7,520 bases of DNA from Schaedlerella sp. (GCA_020024595.1 JAHHTO010000117.1:1-7520); one strand, 5' to 3'. Positions 1-7,195 are shown, counted from the stretch's first letter. Numbers and translations are program-made. Notes: generated from the sequence alone by a model not told the origin.

Positions 1-732
1 TGCCATAAACCATGCTCCCAGCATCAGTCCACCACCGCAAAGTTGCGCGGTAATATACTGTGGGTCAAACCCATGCCCACCAAAGATGGAAATAAAAATA
101 ACAAACGTTACGATATATGTACCCGGGATTCTCAAATCAATGATTCCCAACAGAATCAAAAGCATTGCTCCGAGCATGATTGCAAGAACTGAGGTCTCAC
201 CAATGGTACCACGGATATTTCCAATTAACATACTCATTGTATCAACTGCTTCTCCTGCTTTTAAATCAGCAAGTGGCGTCGGACCTGTTACACCATCCTG
301 TACAAAATATGTCATACGTCCGGTAAAGGAAATCAACAGGAAACATCTTGCTCCTAAAGCCGGGTTCATGAAGTTCTGTCCAAGGCCACCAAAAAGCTGT
401 TTTACAACAAGGATTGCAAATACTGAACCAAGCGCACCCATCCAAAGCGGAAGTGTCGGTGGCAGGTTCAATGCAAGCAGAAGTCCTGTTACCACAGCAC
501 TGAAATCCTTGATGGTAATCGGTTTATGCATTAGTTTTTCATAAATATATTCTGTCAGTACCGCTGTACCTGTTGTCACCAATACGAGCAGCCATGCATT
601 CTCACTTCTGAAATTGTAAATTCCAAAAAAAGTTGCCGGCAAAAGTGCTATTACAACCCACATCATAATACTGCTAGTCGTCACCTTATCCCGTATATGT
701 GGTGAAGATGATACATTCCATTTCTCATTCAC
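1..732 (-). CDS. rnfD: RnfD, electron transport complex membrane subunit (3' end outside window)
   Basis: This is the membrane subunit of the Rnf complex, which passes electrons from reduced ferredoxin to NAD+ and couples this to ion export. I translated 244 codons by hand. The gene runs off the left edge, and the family is usually over 300 residues. Hydrophobic segments lie at about residues 22-42, 45-63, 94-112, 181-200 and 203-219. The family's conserved stretch with FGGLGQNFMNPA is at about 114-125. The motif VTGPTPL (148-154) matches the site where RnfD/NqrB proteins carry covalently bound FMN on the last Thr of S/T-G-A-T, here Thr152, with Pro replacing the usual Ala. The start is GTG at 732, because the nearby ATG at 739 and GTG at 743 hit a stop after a few codons. 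A GAGG Shine-Dalgarno at 746-743 lies 10 bases upstream and abuts the rnfC stop. The 15-base gap to rnfC indicates one operon. The family call is secure. The exact start is likely but not proven. Confidence 0.95.
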   Translation of the reverse strand, partial: MNEKWNVSSSPHIRDKVTTSSIMMWVVIALLPATFFGIYNFRSENAWLLVLVTTGTAVLTEYIYEKLMHKPITIKDFSAVVTGLLLALNLPPTLPLWMGALGSVFAILVVKQLFGGLGQNFMNPALGARCFLLISFTGRMTYFVQDGVTGPTPLADLKAGEAVDTMSMLIGNIRGTIGETSVLAIMLGAMLLILLGIIDLRIPGTYIVTFVIFISIFGGHGFDPQYITAQLCGGGLMLGAWFMA

Positions 733-747
733 TGTTCATTCACCTCT

Positions 748-2067
748 CTATTTTTTCTTCTTATTTGCCAGCGCAATCTTTCTCATGGAACCGATCGCCT
801 GTTTTAATGGACGTTTTGCCGGACACACAAAGCTACAGGAACCACACTCCACACATTCCAATCCATTCATGGCTACAAATACCGCCTCGTCCAACCGTTC
901 TCCGCAATCTGCAAGTCTGGACGGAATAATCCGGCTCGGACAGACTTCTACACAGCGTCCGCAATTGATACAGGCAGTTGCAGGATTCTTAGAAACCACA
1001 TCTTCTTTAAAAGCAAGAATCGCAGAAGAAGTCTTTGTCACAGGAGCATCCAATGTAATCATGGCAAATCCCATCATCGGACCACCTGAGATCAGTTTCT
1101 CTGGTTCTCCGACAAACCCACCTGCCGCTTCAATCAATTCCCGATGATTTGTTCCAAGCAAGACTTTAAAGTTCCCCGGCTTTTGGATCGCATCGCCACT
1201 TACAGTCACAATGCGCTCCAGAAGTGGTCTTCCATTGACAACTGCATGATGTATACCGATCAGTGTTTCTACATTATCAACGATACACCCCGCATCCGCC
1301 GGAAGCATAGAAGAATTAATGGCACGTTTAGTCACTGCATAAATCAACTGACGCTCAGCACCCTGTGGATATTTCGTCTGCAAAGCTTTTACTTCCATAC
1401 GTGGCTCATCTTTTATTGCCATTTTCAACTTCTCGATACAATCCTTCTTATTATCCTCTACGCCAAAAATTCCCTTTGCATTCGGAAACATCGAAAGAAC
1501 AACTCGCATGCCGCTTATTAATTCTTCGGTGTTTTCCAACATTCGCCTATAGTCTGCTGTGATATATGGTTCACATTCCGCACAATTGGCAATGATATAT
1601 TCGATTTTATCCGGCTCTTTTGGAGAGAGCTTTACACGAGTCGGGAATCCTGCACCTCCCATGCCGACAATTCCTGCATCCGCAATCAAGTTCAGGATCT
1701 CATCTCTGCTTAATTCAACAAAAGGCTTCACAGGAGCATACTCTGCTTCTTGATACTCGTTATCATTTTCAATCACAATACATTCCACACTGCTTCCTGT
1801 TGGTGTCAGGCGCTTTTCAAGAGCCTTGATCGTTCCAGACACAGATGCATAAATTGGAGCGGAGACAAATCCACCAGCATCGGCAATTTTCTGTCCTTTC
1901 AGGACATGATCACCTTTTTTTACAATCGGAACTGCAGGTGCACCTATATGCTGGGAAAGCGGATATACCAATTCGCCCGTTGGCTGCAATTCGCTGATCG
2001 GCTGGTCTTTTGCAAGACTTTTCCCATCATTAGGATGAATCCCTCCTTTAAAAGTCAAAAGTCCCAT
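748..2067 (-). CDS. rnfC: RnfC, ferredoxin:NAD+ oxidoreductase subunit C
   Basis: This is the peripheral cytoplasmic subunit of the Rnf complex, with flavin/NADH-binding and Fe-S domains. It has 439 residues, the short form typical of Gram-positive anaerobes, without the long repeat tail of some proteobacterial RnfC. Visible features are an N-terminal RnfC barrel-sandwich domain (about 1-110), the glycine-rich GMGGAGFPT motif (135-143), AECEPYITAD (163-172), and GGPMMG (328-333). Two ferredoxin-type 4Fe-4S motifs follow, with Cys366/369/372/376 and Cys405/408/411/415, each ending in CP. The C-terminus is a basic Lys tail. The start is ATG, with a GGAAGG Shine-Dalgarno at 2082-2077 spaced by 9 bases. 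It is the first gene of the rnf operon here, and rnfD follows after 15 bases. It has its own promoter region, separated from the upstream gene by a terminator. No residues appear missing. Confidence 0.97.
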   Translation of the reverse strand: MGLLTFKGGIHPNDGKSLAKDQPISELQPTGELVYPLSQHIGAPAVPIVKKGDHVLKGQKIADAGGFVSAPIYASVSGTIKALEKRLTPTGSSVECIVIENDNEYQEAEYAPVKPFVELSRDEILNLIADAGIVGMGGAGFPTRVKLSPKEPDKIEYIIANCAECEPYITADYRRMLENTEELISGMRVVLSMFPNAKGIFGVEDNKKDCIEKLKMAIKDEPRMEVKALQTKYPQGAERQLIYAVTKRAINSSMLPADAGCIVDNVETLIGIHHAVVNGRPLLERIVTVSGDAIQKPGNFKVLLGTNHRELIEAAGGFVGEPEKLISGGPMMGFAMITLDAPVTKTSSAILAFKEDVVSKNPATACINCGRCVEVCPSRIIPSRLADCGERLDEAVFVAMNGLECVECGSCSFVCPAKRPLKQAIGSMRKIALANKKKK

Positions 2068-2096
2068 TCTGATTTTCCTTCCTTTCTTCTGTTCAC

Positions 2097-2128
2097 ATTA
2101 TATTTATCATACTAGATTTCACTATCAA
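2097..2128 (-). promoter_or_regulatory. putative promoter of the rnf operon
   Basis: A perfect -10 box, TATAAT, lies at 2102-2097. A TTGATA (5 of 6 to consensus) lies at 2128-2123, but the spacer is 20 bases, longer than the usual 17. At standard spacing only weak -35 candidates exist (TAGTGA at 2124-2119, 16 bases). Transcription would start near 2090 and give a leader of about 23 bases carrying the rnfC Shine-Dalgarno. A weaker alternative, TTAATT (2188-2183) with TATAAA (2165-2160), lies farther upstream. The rest of 2136-2247 is AT-rich with no other feature I can support. Confidence 0.6.
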
Positions 2129-2135
2129 AATCTAG
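2112..2135 (-). promoter_or_regulatory. perfect 8-bp inverted repeat, candidate operator of rnf
   Basis: CTAGATTT (2135-2128) and AAATCTAG (2119-2112) form a perfect dyad with an 8-base spacer. Relative to the inferred start near 2090 it covers about -45 to -22, that is, the -35 region. No U-run follows it, so it is not a terminator. It does not resemble the Rex operator TTGTGA-N6-TCACAA. A DNA-binding protein site is the simplest reading, but no regulator gene is adjacent to identify it. Confidence 0.5.
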
Positions 2136-2247
2136 CAAATATCGTGTGTTTATTGCATCTTTATAGATACATCTTATTAAAAAATTAACAAAAAGACATT
2201 TAGAAATTCCACTTCTGAAAGCACTCATTTCCAAAATCGTGTATCAT

Positions 2248-2279
2248 AAAAAAAGGCGGAGACAATTACGGTCTCCGCC
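2248..2279 (-). terminator. intrinsic terminator after the S1 gene
   Basis: A perfect 9-bp GC-rich stem (GGCGGAGAC at 2255-2263 pairing with GTCTCCGCC at 2271-2279) with a 7-base loop is followed on the minus strand by seven Us (2254-2248). It begins 12 bases after the S1 stop codon. On the plus strand no U-run follows, so it acts in one direction. It ends the rpiR-to-S1 cluster and insulates the rnf operon. Confidence 0.95.
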
Positions 2280-2291
2280 GATTCTTTGCTA

Positions 2292-3377
2292 TTATTCTTC
2301 TTCCTGTCCCTCAGCTTCCGGCTCTGCAGCTTCCAGCGCTTTCATGCTCAGGCTGATTTTCTTCTCACTCTCATTCAAATCAACAATCTTAGCAGTAATC
2401 TCCTGACCGATAGAAAGTACATCAGATGGCTTCTCAACATGTGCTCTGGAAATCTGAGATACATGAAGCAATGCATCCACACCAGGTTTTAATTCAACAA
2501 ATGCACCAAAATCTGTCATGCGCGCAACACGTCCTGTAATGACAGAACCTACTGCAAAATACTCTTCTGCATTTGCCCAAGGATTTGTCTCTGGGAATTT
2601 CAGACTGAGTGCGACCTTTGTTTCGTTAATGTCCTTAACAAGTACCTTTACTTGATCTCCAATTTGGAATACTTTCTTTGGATTCTCAACACGTCCCCAA
2701 GACATCTCTGAGATATGAAGCAGTCCATCTACGCCACCAAGATCAATAAATGCACCGAAATCTGTCACATTCTTAACAACACCTTCGATTGTATCTCCAA
2801 CCTGCAGTTTTGCAAATAACTCTTTCTGTTTTTCCGCTCTCTCAGCAACCAGAAGCTGTCTTCTGTCACCAATTATCCGGTTTCTTCTCGGGTTGAATTC
2901 ACTGATTACAAATTCAATCTCCTGTCCGTCGTATTTACTCAAATCCTTTTCATAAGAATCAGAAACAAGGCTTGCCGGAATAAATACTCTTGCACCTTCT
3001 ACTTCAGCTGAAAGTCCTCCACCGAGAATCTGTGTAACTGTAGCCTTAAGTACTTCTTTATTCTCAAATGCTTCTTTTACTCTCTCGTTGCCTTTTTCAG
3101 CAGCAAGTCTCTTGTAAGTAAGAAGAACCTGACCTTCCCCGTCATTTACCTTCAATACCTTTACAGTCATAGTATCTCCAACAGAAACTGCTGTTGTTAA
3201 ATCAAGTGACTGGTCATTAGAGTATTCACTCTTTGTGATAATACCGTCTGCTTTATATCCGATGTTGAGGATAATCTCATCAGGTTTTACATCAATTACT
3301 GTACCCTCTACAACTTCTCCATTATGAATTGTTTTCAATGAATCTTCTAACATCTGTTCAAAAGATAATTCTGACAT
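2292..3377 (-). CDS. rpsA: S1 RNA-binding domain protein (30S ribosomal protein S1 homolog)
   Basis: This is an RNA-binding protein with four S1 (OB-fold) domains, at about residues 19-91, 107-176, 193-261 and 276-348, and an acidic Glu-rich tail. Domains 3 and 4 carry the classic S1 core (TDFGAF, then GLLHIS or ALLHVS). Domains 1 and 2 are more diverged. Its 361 residues match the four-domain S1 homologs of Firmicutes such as YpfD, rather than the six-domain E. coli S1. The likely role is mRNA binding in translation initiation, though Firmicute S1 homologs may not all be stable ribosomal proteins. The ATG at 3377 is chosen because a strong GAGGAGG (3393-3387) sits 9 bases upstream. A TTG at 3395 in the same frame would place that site inside the gene. 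The first 20 bases overlap the end of ispH in the +1 frame, so translation is probably coupled. A terminator follows immediately. Confidence 0.95.
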   Translation of the reverse strand: MSELSFEQMLEDSLKTIHNGEVVEGTVIDVKPDEIILNIGYKADGIITKSEYSNDQSLDLTTAVSVGDTMTVKVLKVNDGEGQVLLTYKRLAAEKGNERVKEAFENKEVLKATVTQILGGGLSAEVEGARVFIPASLVSDSYEKDLSKYDGQEIEFVISEFNPRRNRIIGDRRQLLVAERAEKQKELFAKLQVGDTIEGVVKNVTDFGAFIDLGGVDGLLHISEMSWGRVENPKKVFQIGDQVKVLVKDINETKVALSLKFPETNPWANAEEYFAVGSVITGRVARMTDFGAFVELKPGVDALLHVSQISRAHVEKPSDVLSIGQEITAKIVDLNESEKKISLSMKALEAAEPEAEGQEEE

Positions 3378-4215
3378 TATTTTGAACCTCCTCAATTATA
3401 TTGTTGGGCGTGGATGCCCCTGCTGTAATACCTACCGTTTTCACCACTGACCCTAATTGATTCATATCCAAATCGTCAAGCGTCTGTATGTAGTATGTAT
3501 CATTGCACGCGCTCGCACATATTTCAAATAACTTCTGAGTATTGGAACTATGCTTGTCTCCTATAACAATCATAGCATCCACCTCTTCTGCAATACTTTT
3601 TGCCTCAGTCTGGCGCTCTTTTGTCGCATTACAGATTGTATTTAAAACATGTATATCATAACTCTTTTCGGAAATAATTTCAACTAAATCTTGAAATTTA
3701 TTGTAATTAAATGTCGTTTGAGAGACAACACAGACTTTTTCTCCCTCTTTCAGCGAAAGATGTCTGATATCTTCTGCGTTTTGAATTACAAAAACCCGGT
3801 CTCCAGCCCATCCTCGGATCCCTTCTACCTCAGGATGATTCGGATTTCCTATAATAATGATGCATTTGCCAAGTTCACTTTCCTTCTGAACAATATTATG
3901 AATTTTTTTTACAAACGGACAGGTTGCATCGATAATCGTAATTCCCTTTTCTCTCAATTTGTCGTAGATCCTTTTTTCCACGCCATGAGAGCGGATGATT
4001 ACTACACCACATTCCAGAAGATCCAGTTCCTCCTCCGAACGCAGGACGGTAACCCCTTTTTTCTCCAGATCCTTAATTACTTCCTCATTATGAATGATCG
4101 GCCCGTATGTATAGATCGGTTCTTCGCCATGTGCATCAATCTGTTCATACACTGTATTCACTGCACGCTCTACTCCAAAACAGAAACCGGCTGTTTTTGC
4201 TTTGATTACTTTCAT
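3358..4215 (-). CDS. ispH: 4-hydroxy-3-methylbut-2-enyl diphosphate reductase
   Basis: IspH is the last enzyme of the MEP isoprenoid pathway. It is a cytoplasmic Fe-S reductase converting HMBPP to IPP and DMAPP. It has 285 residues, a normal length for the stand-alone enzyme. The three cluster-ligand cysteines are present: Cys12 (GFCFGV), Cys99 (DATCP) and Cys195 (NTICNATKERQ). Active-site residues are also visible: His42 (GPIIHN), His77 (RSHGV), His127 and Glu129 (NPNHPEVEG), Thr168 (SQTTFN), SSNT near 224-227, and GITAGAST near 262-269. The ATG start has a GGGAG Shine-Dalgarno at 4227-4223. It lies 34 bases after cmk and overlaps the S1 gene by 20 bases. In many Clostridia IspH and S1 form one fused polypeptide. 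Here they are separate frames, with an unusual UUU-UGA ending discussed in the findings. Confidence 0.97.
   Translation of the reverse strand: MKVIKAKTAGFCFGVERAVNTVYEQIDAHGEEPIYTYGPIIHNEEVIKDLEKKGVTVLRSEEELDLLECGVVIIRSHGVEKRIYDKLREKGITIIDATCPFVKKIHNIVQKESELGKCIIIIGNPNHPEVEGIRGWAGDRVFVIQNAEDIRHLSLKEGEKVCVVSQTTFNYNKFQDLVEIISEKSYDIHVLNTICNATKERQTEAKSIAEEVDAMIVIGDKHSSNTQKLFEICASACNDTYYIQTLDDLDMNQLGSVVKTVGITAGASTPNNIIEEVQNNVRIIF
3387..3393 (-). promoter_or_regulatory. Shine-Dalgarno of the S1 gene, inside ispH
   Basis: GAGGAGG lies 9 bases before the ATG at 3377 and within the last ispH codons (Glu-Glu-Val). It fixes the S1 start and suggests reinitiation or coupling by ribosomes finishing ispH. 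Confidence 0.85.
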
Positions 4216-4249
4216 AGCTCATCTCCCTTTATGACCGTTCTCCAGATAC

Positions 4250-4906
4250 CTATTTGCAATATCCACAGATGGTATCCACAACCTCCTGGATATTCATCTC
4301 CGAACTATCTACCAGAATAGCATCCTTTGCCTGCTTCAAAGGTGCGATCTTTCGGCTCATATCCCGATCATCCCTCTCTCTGATATCCGTTTTGATTTTC
4401 TCTAGATCACAGACAGCCCCTTTTTCTTTCAGTTCATTATAACGACGCATTGCACGGGTTTCCACACTGGCCGTCAGATATATCTTCACATCCGCATTCG
4501 GAAGAATATTGGTTCCGATATCTCTGCCATCCATGATCACATCTTCTGTTTCTGCAAGTCCCCGCTGAAGCTCCAGAAGTTTCCCTCGAACTTCGGGAAT
4601 CGCCGATGTCTTGGAAGCCATATTTCCCACCTCTTCCGTTCGAAGTTTTGAAGTTACATTTTCTCCATTCAAATACACCTGCTGTACGCCATTTTCATAA
4701 GCAATCTTCACATCCGCATCTTCACACGCCATGATTACCTTTTCTGTTTCTTCCGGGCAAATCTTCTTTTCCAGAAAATGAATAGCCAAGGCACGATACA
4801 TTGCCCCGGTATCCACATAAATATATTTCTTCTTTTTTGCAACCAGCTTTGCGATCGTACTTTTTCCTGCTCCTGCCGGTCCGTCAATTGCTACAGTATA
4901 TCCCAT
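4250..4906 (-). CDS. cmk: (d)CMP kinase (cytidylate kinase)
   Basis: This cytoplasmic kinase phosphorylates CMP and dCMP with ATP, feeding CTP and dCTP pools. It has 218 residues, close to the usual 220-230. Visible features are the P-loop GPAGAGKS (9-16), DTGAMYRA (32-39), the CMP-binding MDGRDIGT (125-132), the Arg-rich RAMRRY (151-156), and the lid motif RDDRD (178-182). The open frame extends upstream to 5002, but the ATG at 4906 has AGGAGG at 4917-4912 and begins directly with the conserved YTVAIDGPAG stretch, so I place the start there. The 56-base gap from the flavoprotein gene shows no clear promoter. cmk next to an S1 gene is a common Firmicute arrangement (as in B. subtilis cmk-ypfD). 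Here ispH is inserted between them. Confidence 0.97.
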   Translation of the reverse strand: MGYTVAIDGPAGAGKSTIAKLVAKKKKYIYVDTGAMYRALAIHFLEKKICPEETEKVIMACEDADVKIAYENGVQQVYLNGENVTSKLRTEEVGNMASKTSAIPEVRGKLLELQRGLAETEDVIMDGRDIGTNILPNADVKIYLTASVETRAMRRYNELKEKGAVCDLEKIKTDIRERDDRDMSRKIAPLKQAKDAILVDSSEMNIQEVVDTICGYCK

Positions 4907-4962
4907 AACTGCCTCCTGTCGTATTTGGTTTCTAATTATGATAATCTCCGTGTATATACTCT

Positions 4963-6222
4963 TTAGGGAATGGAATTTCCTGCCGCTGCAGCAGTGGACC
5001 ATGCAATCTGCAAATTAAAGCCACCGGTCAGTGCATCCAAATCCAGTACCTCTCCTATAAAATACATTCCTTTCACTTTCTTAGATTCCATTGTCCCCGG
5101 ATCAATATCTTTTATACTGACACCGCCTTTTGTAATAATCGCTTCTTTAAAACTACGAAGTCCGGTTAGCGTCATGTCAAAATTCTTAATCAATGCTCCA
5201 AATCTTTGCCGTTCTTCTTTTGAAATTTCATTCACTTTTTTCTCTGGTGAAATACAACTCAGTTCAATCATGATCGGTTTTAATTTCGCCGGAAATAGTT
5301 TCTCTACAGAATTTTTAAACCGCTTGTTTCTGTTTTCTTCAAACTCTCTGAGAATCCTCTGATCTAACTGTTCTACTGTCAGTGCCGGTTTTAAATCTAT
5401 GCTCAGTTTCAATGTTCTTTCCTGCAATTGCTTACCGATTTTACTGCTGGCACTGATAATGATCGGCCCGCTGATCCCATAATGGGTAAATAGCATTTCT
5501 CCAAATTCTTCATAAATCTTTTTTCTTCCGTCGAAAATCGTCACATTTACATTTCTAAGCGAAAGCCCCTGCAGTTCTTTGGCATACCACTCTTTTACTT
5601 CCATTGGAACAAGTGACGGCAACAGTTCTGTAATATGATGCCCACTCTCCTTTGCAAATCGATATCCATCACCTGTAGAACCTGTCGGAGCATAAGAAAT
5701 ACCACCTGTAGCTACAATACAGATCTCTCCCATGATTCGTTTTCCGTTTTGGAGGACAACTCCACGAACTTTTCTTGGAAATATGTTTTCCGACTCCGAA
5801 TCTATTTCCTGAATCAATACTTCTTTTACTTCACTACACAGATTCACTTCCACTCCCAATTTCTTCAATTCACGACTGAGCGCACTTATGATATCCGAGG
5901 AATGATCCGAAACGGGAAATACTCGATTCCCCCTCTCCACTTTCAATGGGACTCCAAGTTCTTCAAAAAGTTCCATCACCTGTTCATTGGTAAACCCATA
6001 AAATGCACTATAGAGAAATTTGGGATTACTGATGACAGAACGAAATAGGGTATCCATATCTCCTGCATTGGTAACATTGCATCTTCCTTTCCCTGTGATA
6101 AAAAGCTTTTTCCCAAGTTTTTCATTCTTTTCATACAAATGGACTTTATGTCCATTTCTCGCCGCAAACAAGGCTGCCATCATTCCAGCGGCTCCGCCAC
6201 CGATAATTATTACTTTACTCAT
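4963..6222 (-). CDS. HI0933/BaiN-family NAD(P)/FAD-dependent oxidoreductase
   Basis: This is a flavoprotein of the HI0933 family (also annotated as aminoacetone oxidase-like or YhiN), with 419 residues, normal for the family. The dinucleotide-binding GGGAAG (8-13) with Glu31 ending the second strand marks an FAD Rossmann fold. The family signature GKKLFITGKGRCNVTN is at 37-52. A second FAD-contact region, GGISYAPTGSTGDGY, lies near the middle, followed by HYGISGP. The C-terminus has the expected YFIGEVLD...TGGFNLQ stretch near a small-residue tail. The physiological substrate of most members is unknown. One member, BaiN of Clostridium scindens, has been linked to bile acid 7-dehydroxylation, but family membership alone does not assign that role here. 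The ATG overlaps the upstream RpiR stop in an ATGA, with GGAG at 6231-6228, so the two are translationally coupled. Confidence 0.93.
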   Translation of the reverse strand: MSKVIIIGGGAAGMMAALFAARNGHKVHLYEKNEKLGKKLFITGKGRCNVTNAGDMDTLFRSVISNPKFLYSAFYGFTNEQVMELFEELGVPLKVERGNRVFPVSDHSSDIISALSRELKKLGVEVNLCSEVKEVLIQEIDSESENIFPRKVRGVVLQNGKRIMGEICIVATGGISYAPTGSTGDGYRFAKESGHHITELLPSLVPMEVKEWYAKELQGLSLRNVNVTIFDGRKKIYEEFGEMLFTHYGISGPIIISASSKIGKQLQERTLKLSIDLKPALTVEQLDQRILREFEENRNKRFKNSVEKLFPAKLKPIMIELSCISPEKKVNEISKEERQRFGALIKNFDMTLTGLRSFKEAIITKGGVSIKDIDPGTMESKKVKGMYFIGEVLDLDALTGGFNLQIAWSTAAAAGNSIP

Positions 6223-7118
6223 TCTATCTCCATATTGACCTGATTTAATTCATCGCTGCTATATACCTGATACTCTCCCCAGATTTTCTCCAATGTTTCC
6301 AATGTAGTCACCACGTCCTGCTGCTTTTTCATGCAAAGAGCAACTACAAGTGCATTAATCACACTAAGCGGCGCCACAAGAGAATCTACAATCGATGCCA
6401 TATCACTTCTCGCGATTAAATTACAGGAAGAATATAAATTCATCGGGGAATGTACACTGTCTGTTAATGTAATCACTTTTGCCTTTCGATTACTGGCAAA
6501 CTCTAACGCCTTCAGGGTTCGCATAGAATATCTCGGAAAGCTGATTCCTATAATCACATCAGACTCATCAATTCTGATTAACTGTTCAAAAATCTCACTT
6601 GAACTATTTGTATTTACAGTCATCACATTTTCACAAACCAGATTCAGATAAAAACTTAAAAATGACGCAAGTGGTGCACAGCTCCGAATCCCGATAACAT
6701 AGATACGCTTTGCATTCAAAATCGTGTCGATCGCAAGGTTAAACGCTTTTTGATCAATTGACTCCAGTGTCATTTTAATCTTTTCAATATCGGAGTGTAA
6801 GACTGTTTCTAGAATCTCTGACTGACTGATTCTTCCATAAGTAACCTCCATACGCTGAATGGAATTCAGTTTATTTCGCACCAGCTCTTCCAGTGCTTTC
6901 TGAAATCCAGGATATCCCTTGTATCCAAGCTGGGTCGCAAAACGGACAACTGTGGATTCACTGACACCAACTACATCCCCCAGCTTTGCCGCTGTTAAAA
7001 ATACTGCTTTATCATAATTTTTAATCACATAATCTGCCAGGCGTTTCTGGCCTTTACTGAACTGTCCCTGTCGTTCTTCAATACGCACAAGCAGTTCATT
7101 TGTACTGTTTTCTACCAC
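6219..7118 (-). CDS. MurR/RpiR-family transcriptional regulator
   Basis: This is a DNA-binding regulator of 299 residues with the two-domain RpiR layout. An N-terminal HTH_6 domain spans about 1-77, with the helix-turn-helix near 42-66 (AAKLGDVV, then SESTVVRF). A C-terminal SIS domain spans about 128-255 and includes YVIGIRS (140-146) and GISFPRYS (191-198). SIS domains in this family sense phosphosugars. The ligand here cannot be read from sequence, and no sugar gene is adjacent. The start is GTG at 7118, because an in-frame TAA sits at 7124-7122 and GAGGG (7131-7127) is 8 bases upstream. The gene is first in a five-gene cluster with housekeeping genes and shares an ATGA overlap with the flavoprotein. 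The promoter dyad just upstream suggests autoregulation (inference). Confidence 0.93.
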   Translation of the reverse strand: MVENSTNELLVRIEERQGQFSKGQKRLADYVIKNYDKAVFLTAAKLGDVVGVSESTVVRFATQLGYKGYPGFQKALEELVRNKLNSIQRMEVTYGRISQSEILETVLHSDIEKIKMTLESIDQKAFNLAIDTILNAKRIYVIGIRSCAPLASFLSFYLNLVCENVMTVNTNSSSEIFEQLIRIDESDVIIGISFPRYSMRTLKALEFASNRKAKVITLTDSVHSPMNLYSSCNLIARSDMASIVDSLVAPLSVINALVVALCMKKQQDVVTTLETLEKIWGEYQVYSSDELNQVNMEIE

Positions 7119-7126
7119 TTTTTACG

Positions 7127-7131
7127 CCCTC
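7127..7131 (-). promoter_or_regulatory. Shine-Dalgarno setting the GTG start of the RpiR gene
   Basis: GAGGG lies 8 bases before the GTG at 7118. With the in-frame stop at 7124-7122 it leaves GTG as the only sensible initiation codon. Confidence 0.75.
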
Positions 7132-7173
7132 TTTTTCTAATCATTTCCTGCTTTTCTATAAGAAAGTATTTCG

Positions 7174-7195
7174 TTCTGATTATACAATATCAGAA
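7174..7195 (-). promoter_or_regulatory. inverted repeat over the -10 box, candidate RpiR operator
   Basis: TTCTGAT (7195-7189) and ATCAGAA (7180-7174) form a perfect 7-bp dyad with an 8-base spacer. The right arm overlaps the end of the -10 box and the likely start site, so a bound protein would block initiation. It lies directly upstream of the RpiR gene. That the RpiR protein binds it is an inference. Confidence 0.5.

Noticed and set aside
86..544. Plus-strand open frame opposite rnfD
   Set aside because: The minus strand here translates to unmistakable RnfD. The plus frame is its shadow.
2136..2247. Riboswitch or small RNA in the AT-rich gap before rnfC
   Set aside because: The inferred leader is only about 23 bases, and no stable extended fold or conserved riboswitch core was recognisable.
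3378..3395. TTG start for the S1 protein six codons upstream
   Set aside because: It would put the strong GAGGAGG inside the gene. The ATG at 3377 is correctly spaced from it.
3691..4320. Long plus-strand open frame (209 codons) antisense to ispH and the end of cmk
   Set aside because: It lies opposite two well-supported genes, its translation is Cys/Phe-rich with no recognisable domain, and the other plus-strand frames in the window are shadows of the same kind.
4907..5002. 32-codon N-terminal extension of cmk overlapping the flavoprotein gene
   Set aside because: The ATG at 4906 has AGGAGG upstream and begins at the conserved kinase N-terminus. The extension resembles nothing in the family.
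7112..7144. Ten-codon upstream open frame (MIRKRGRKKW) overlapping the RpiR start, possible leader peptide
   Set aside because: Its ATG is only one base from the AGGA, too close for normal initiation, and nothing attenuator-like follows.
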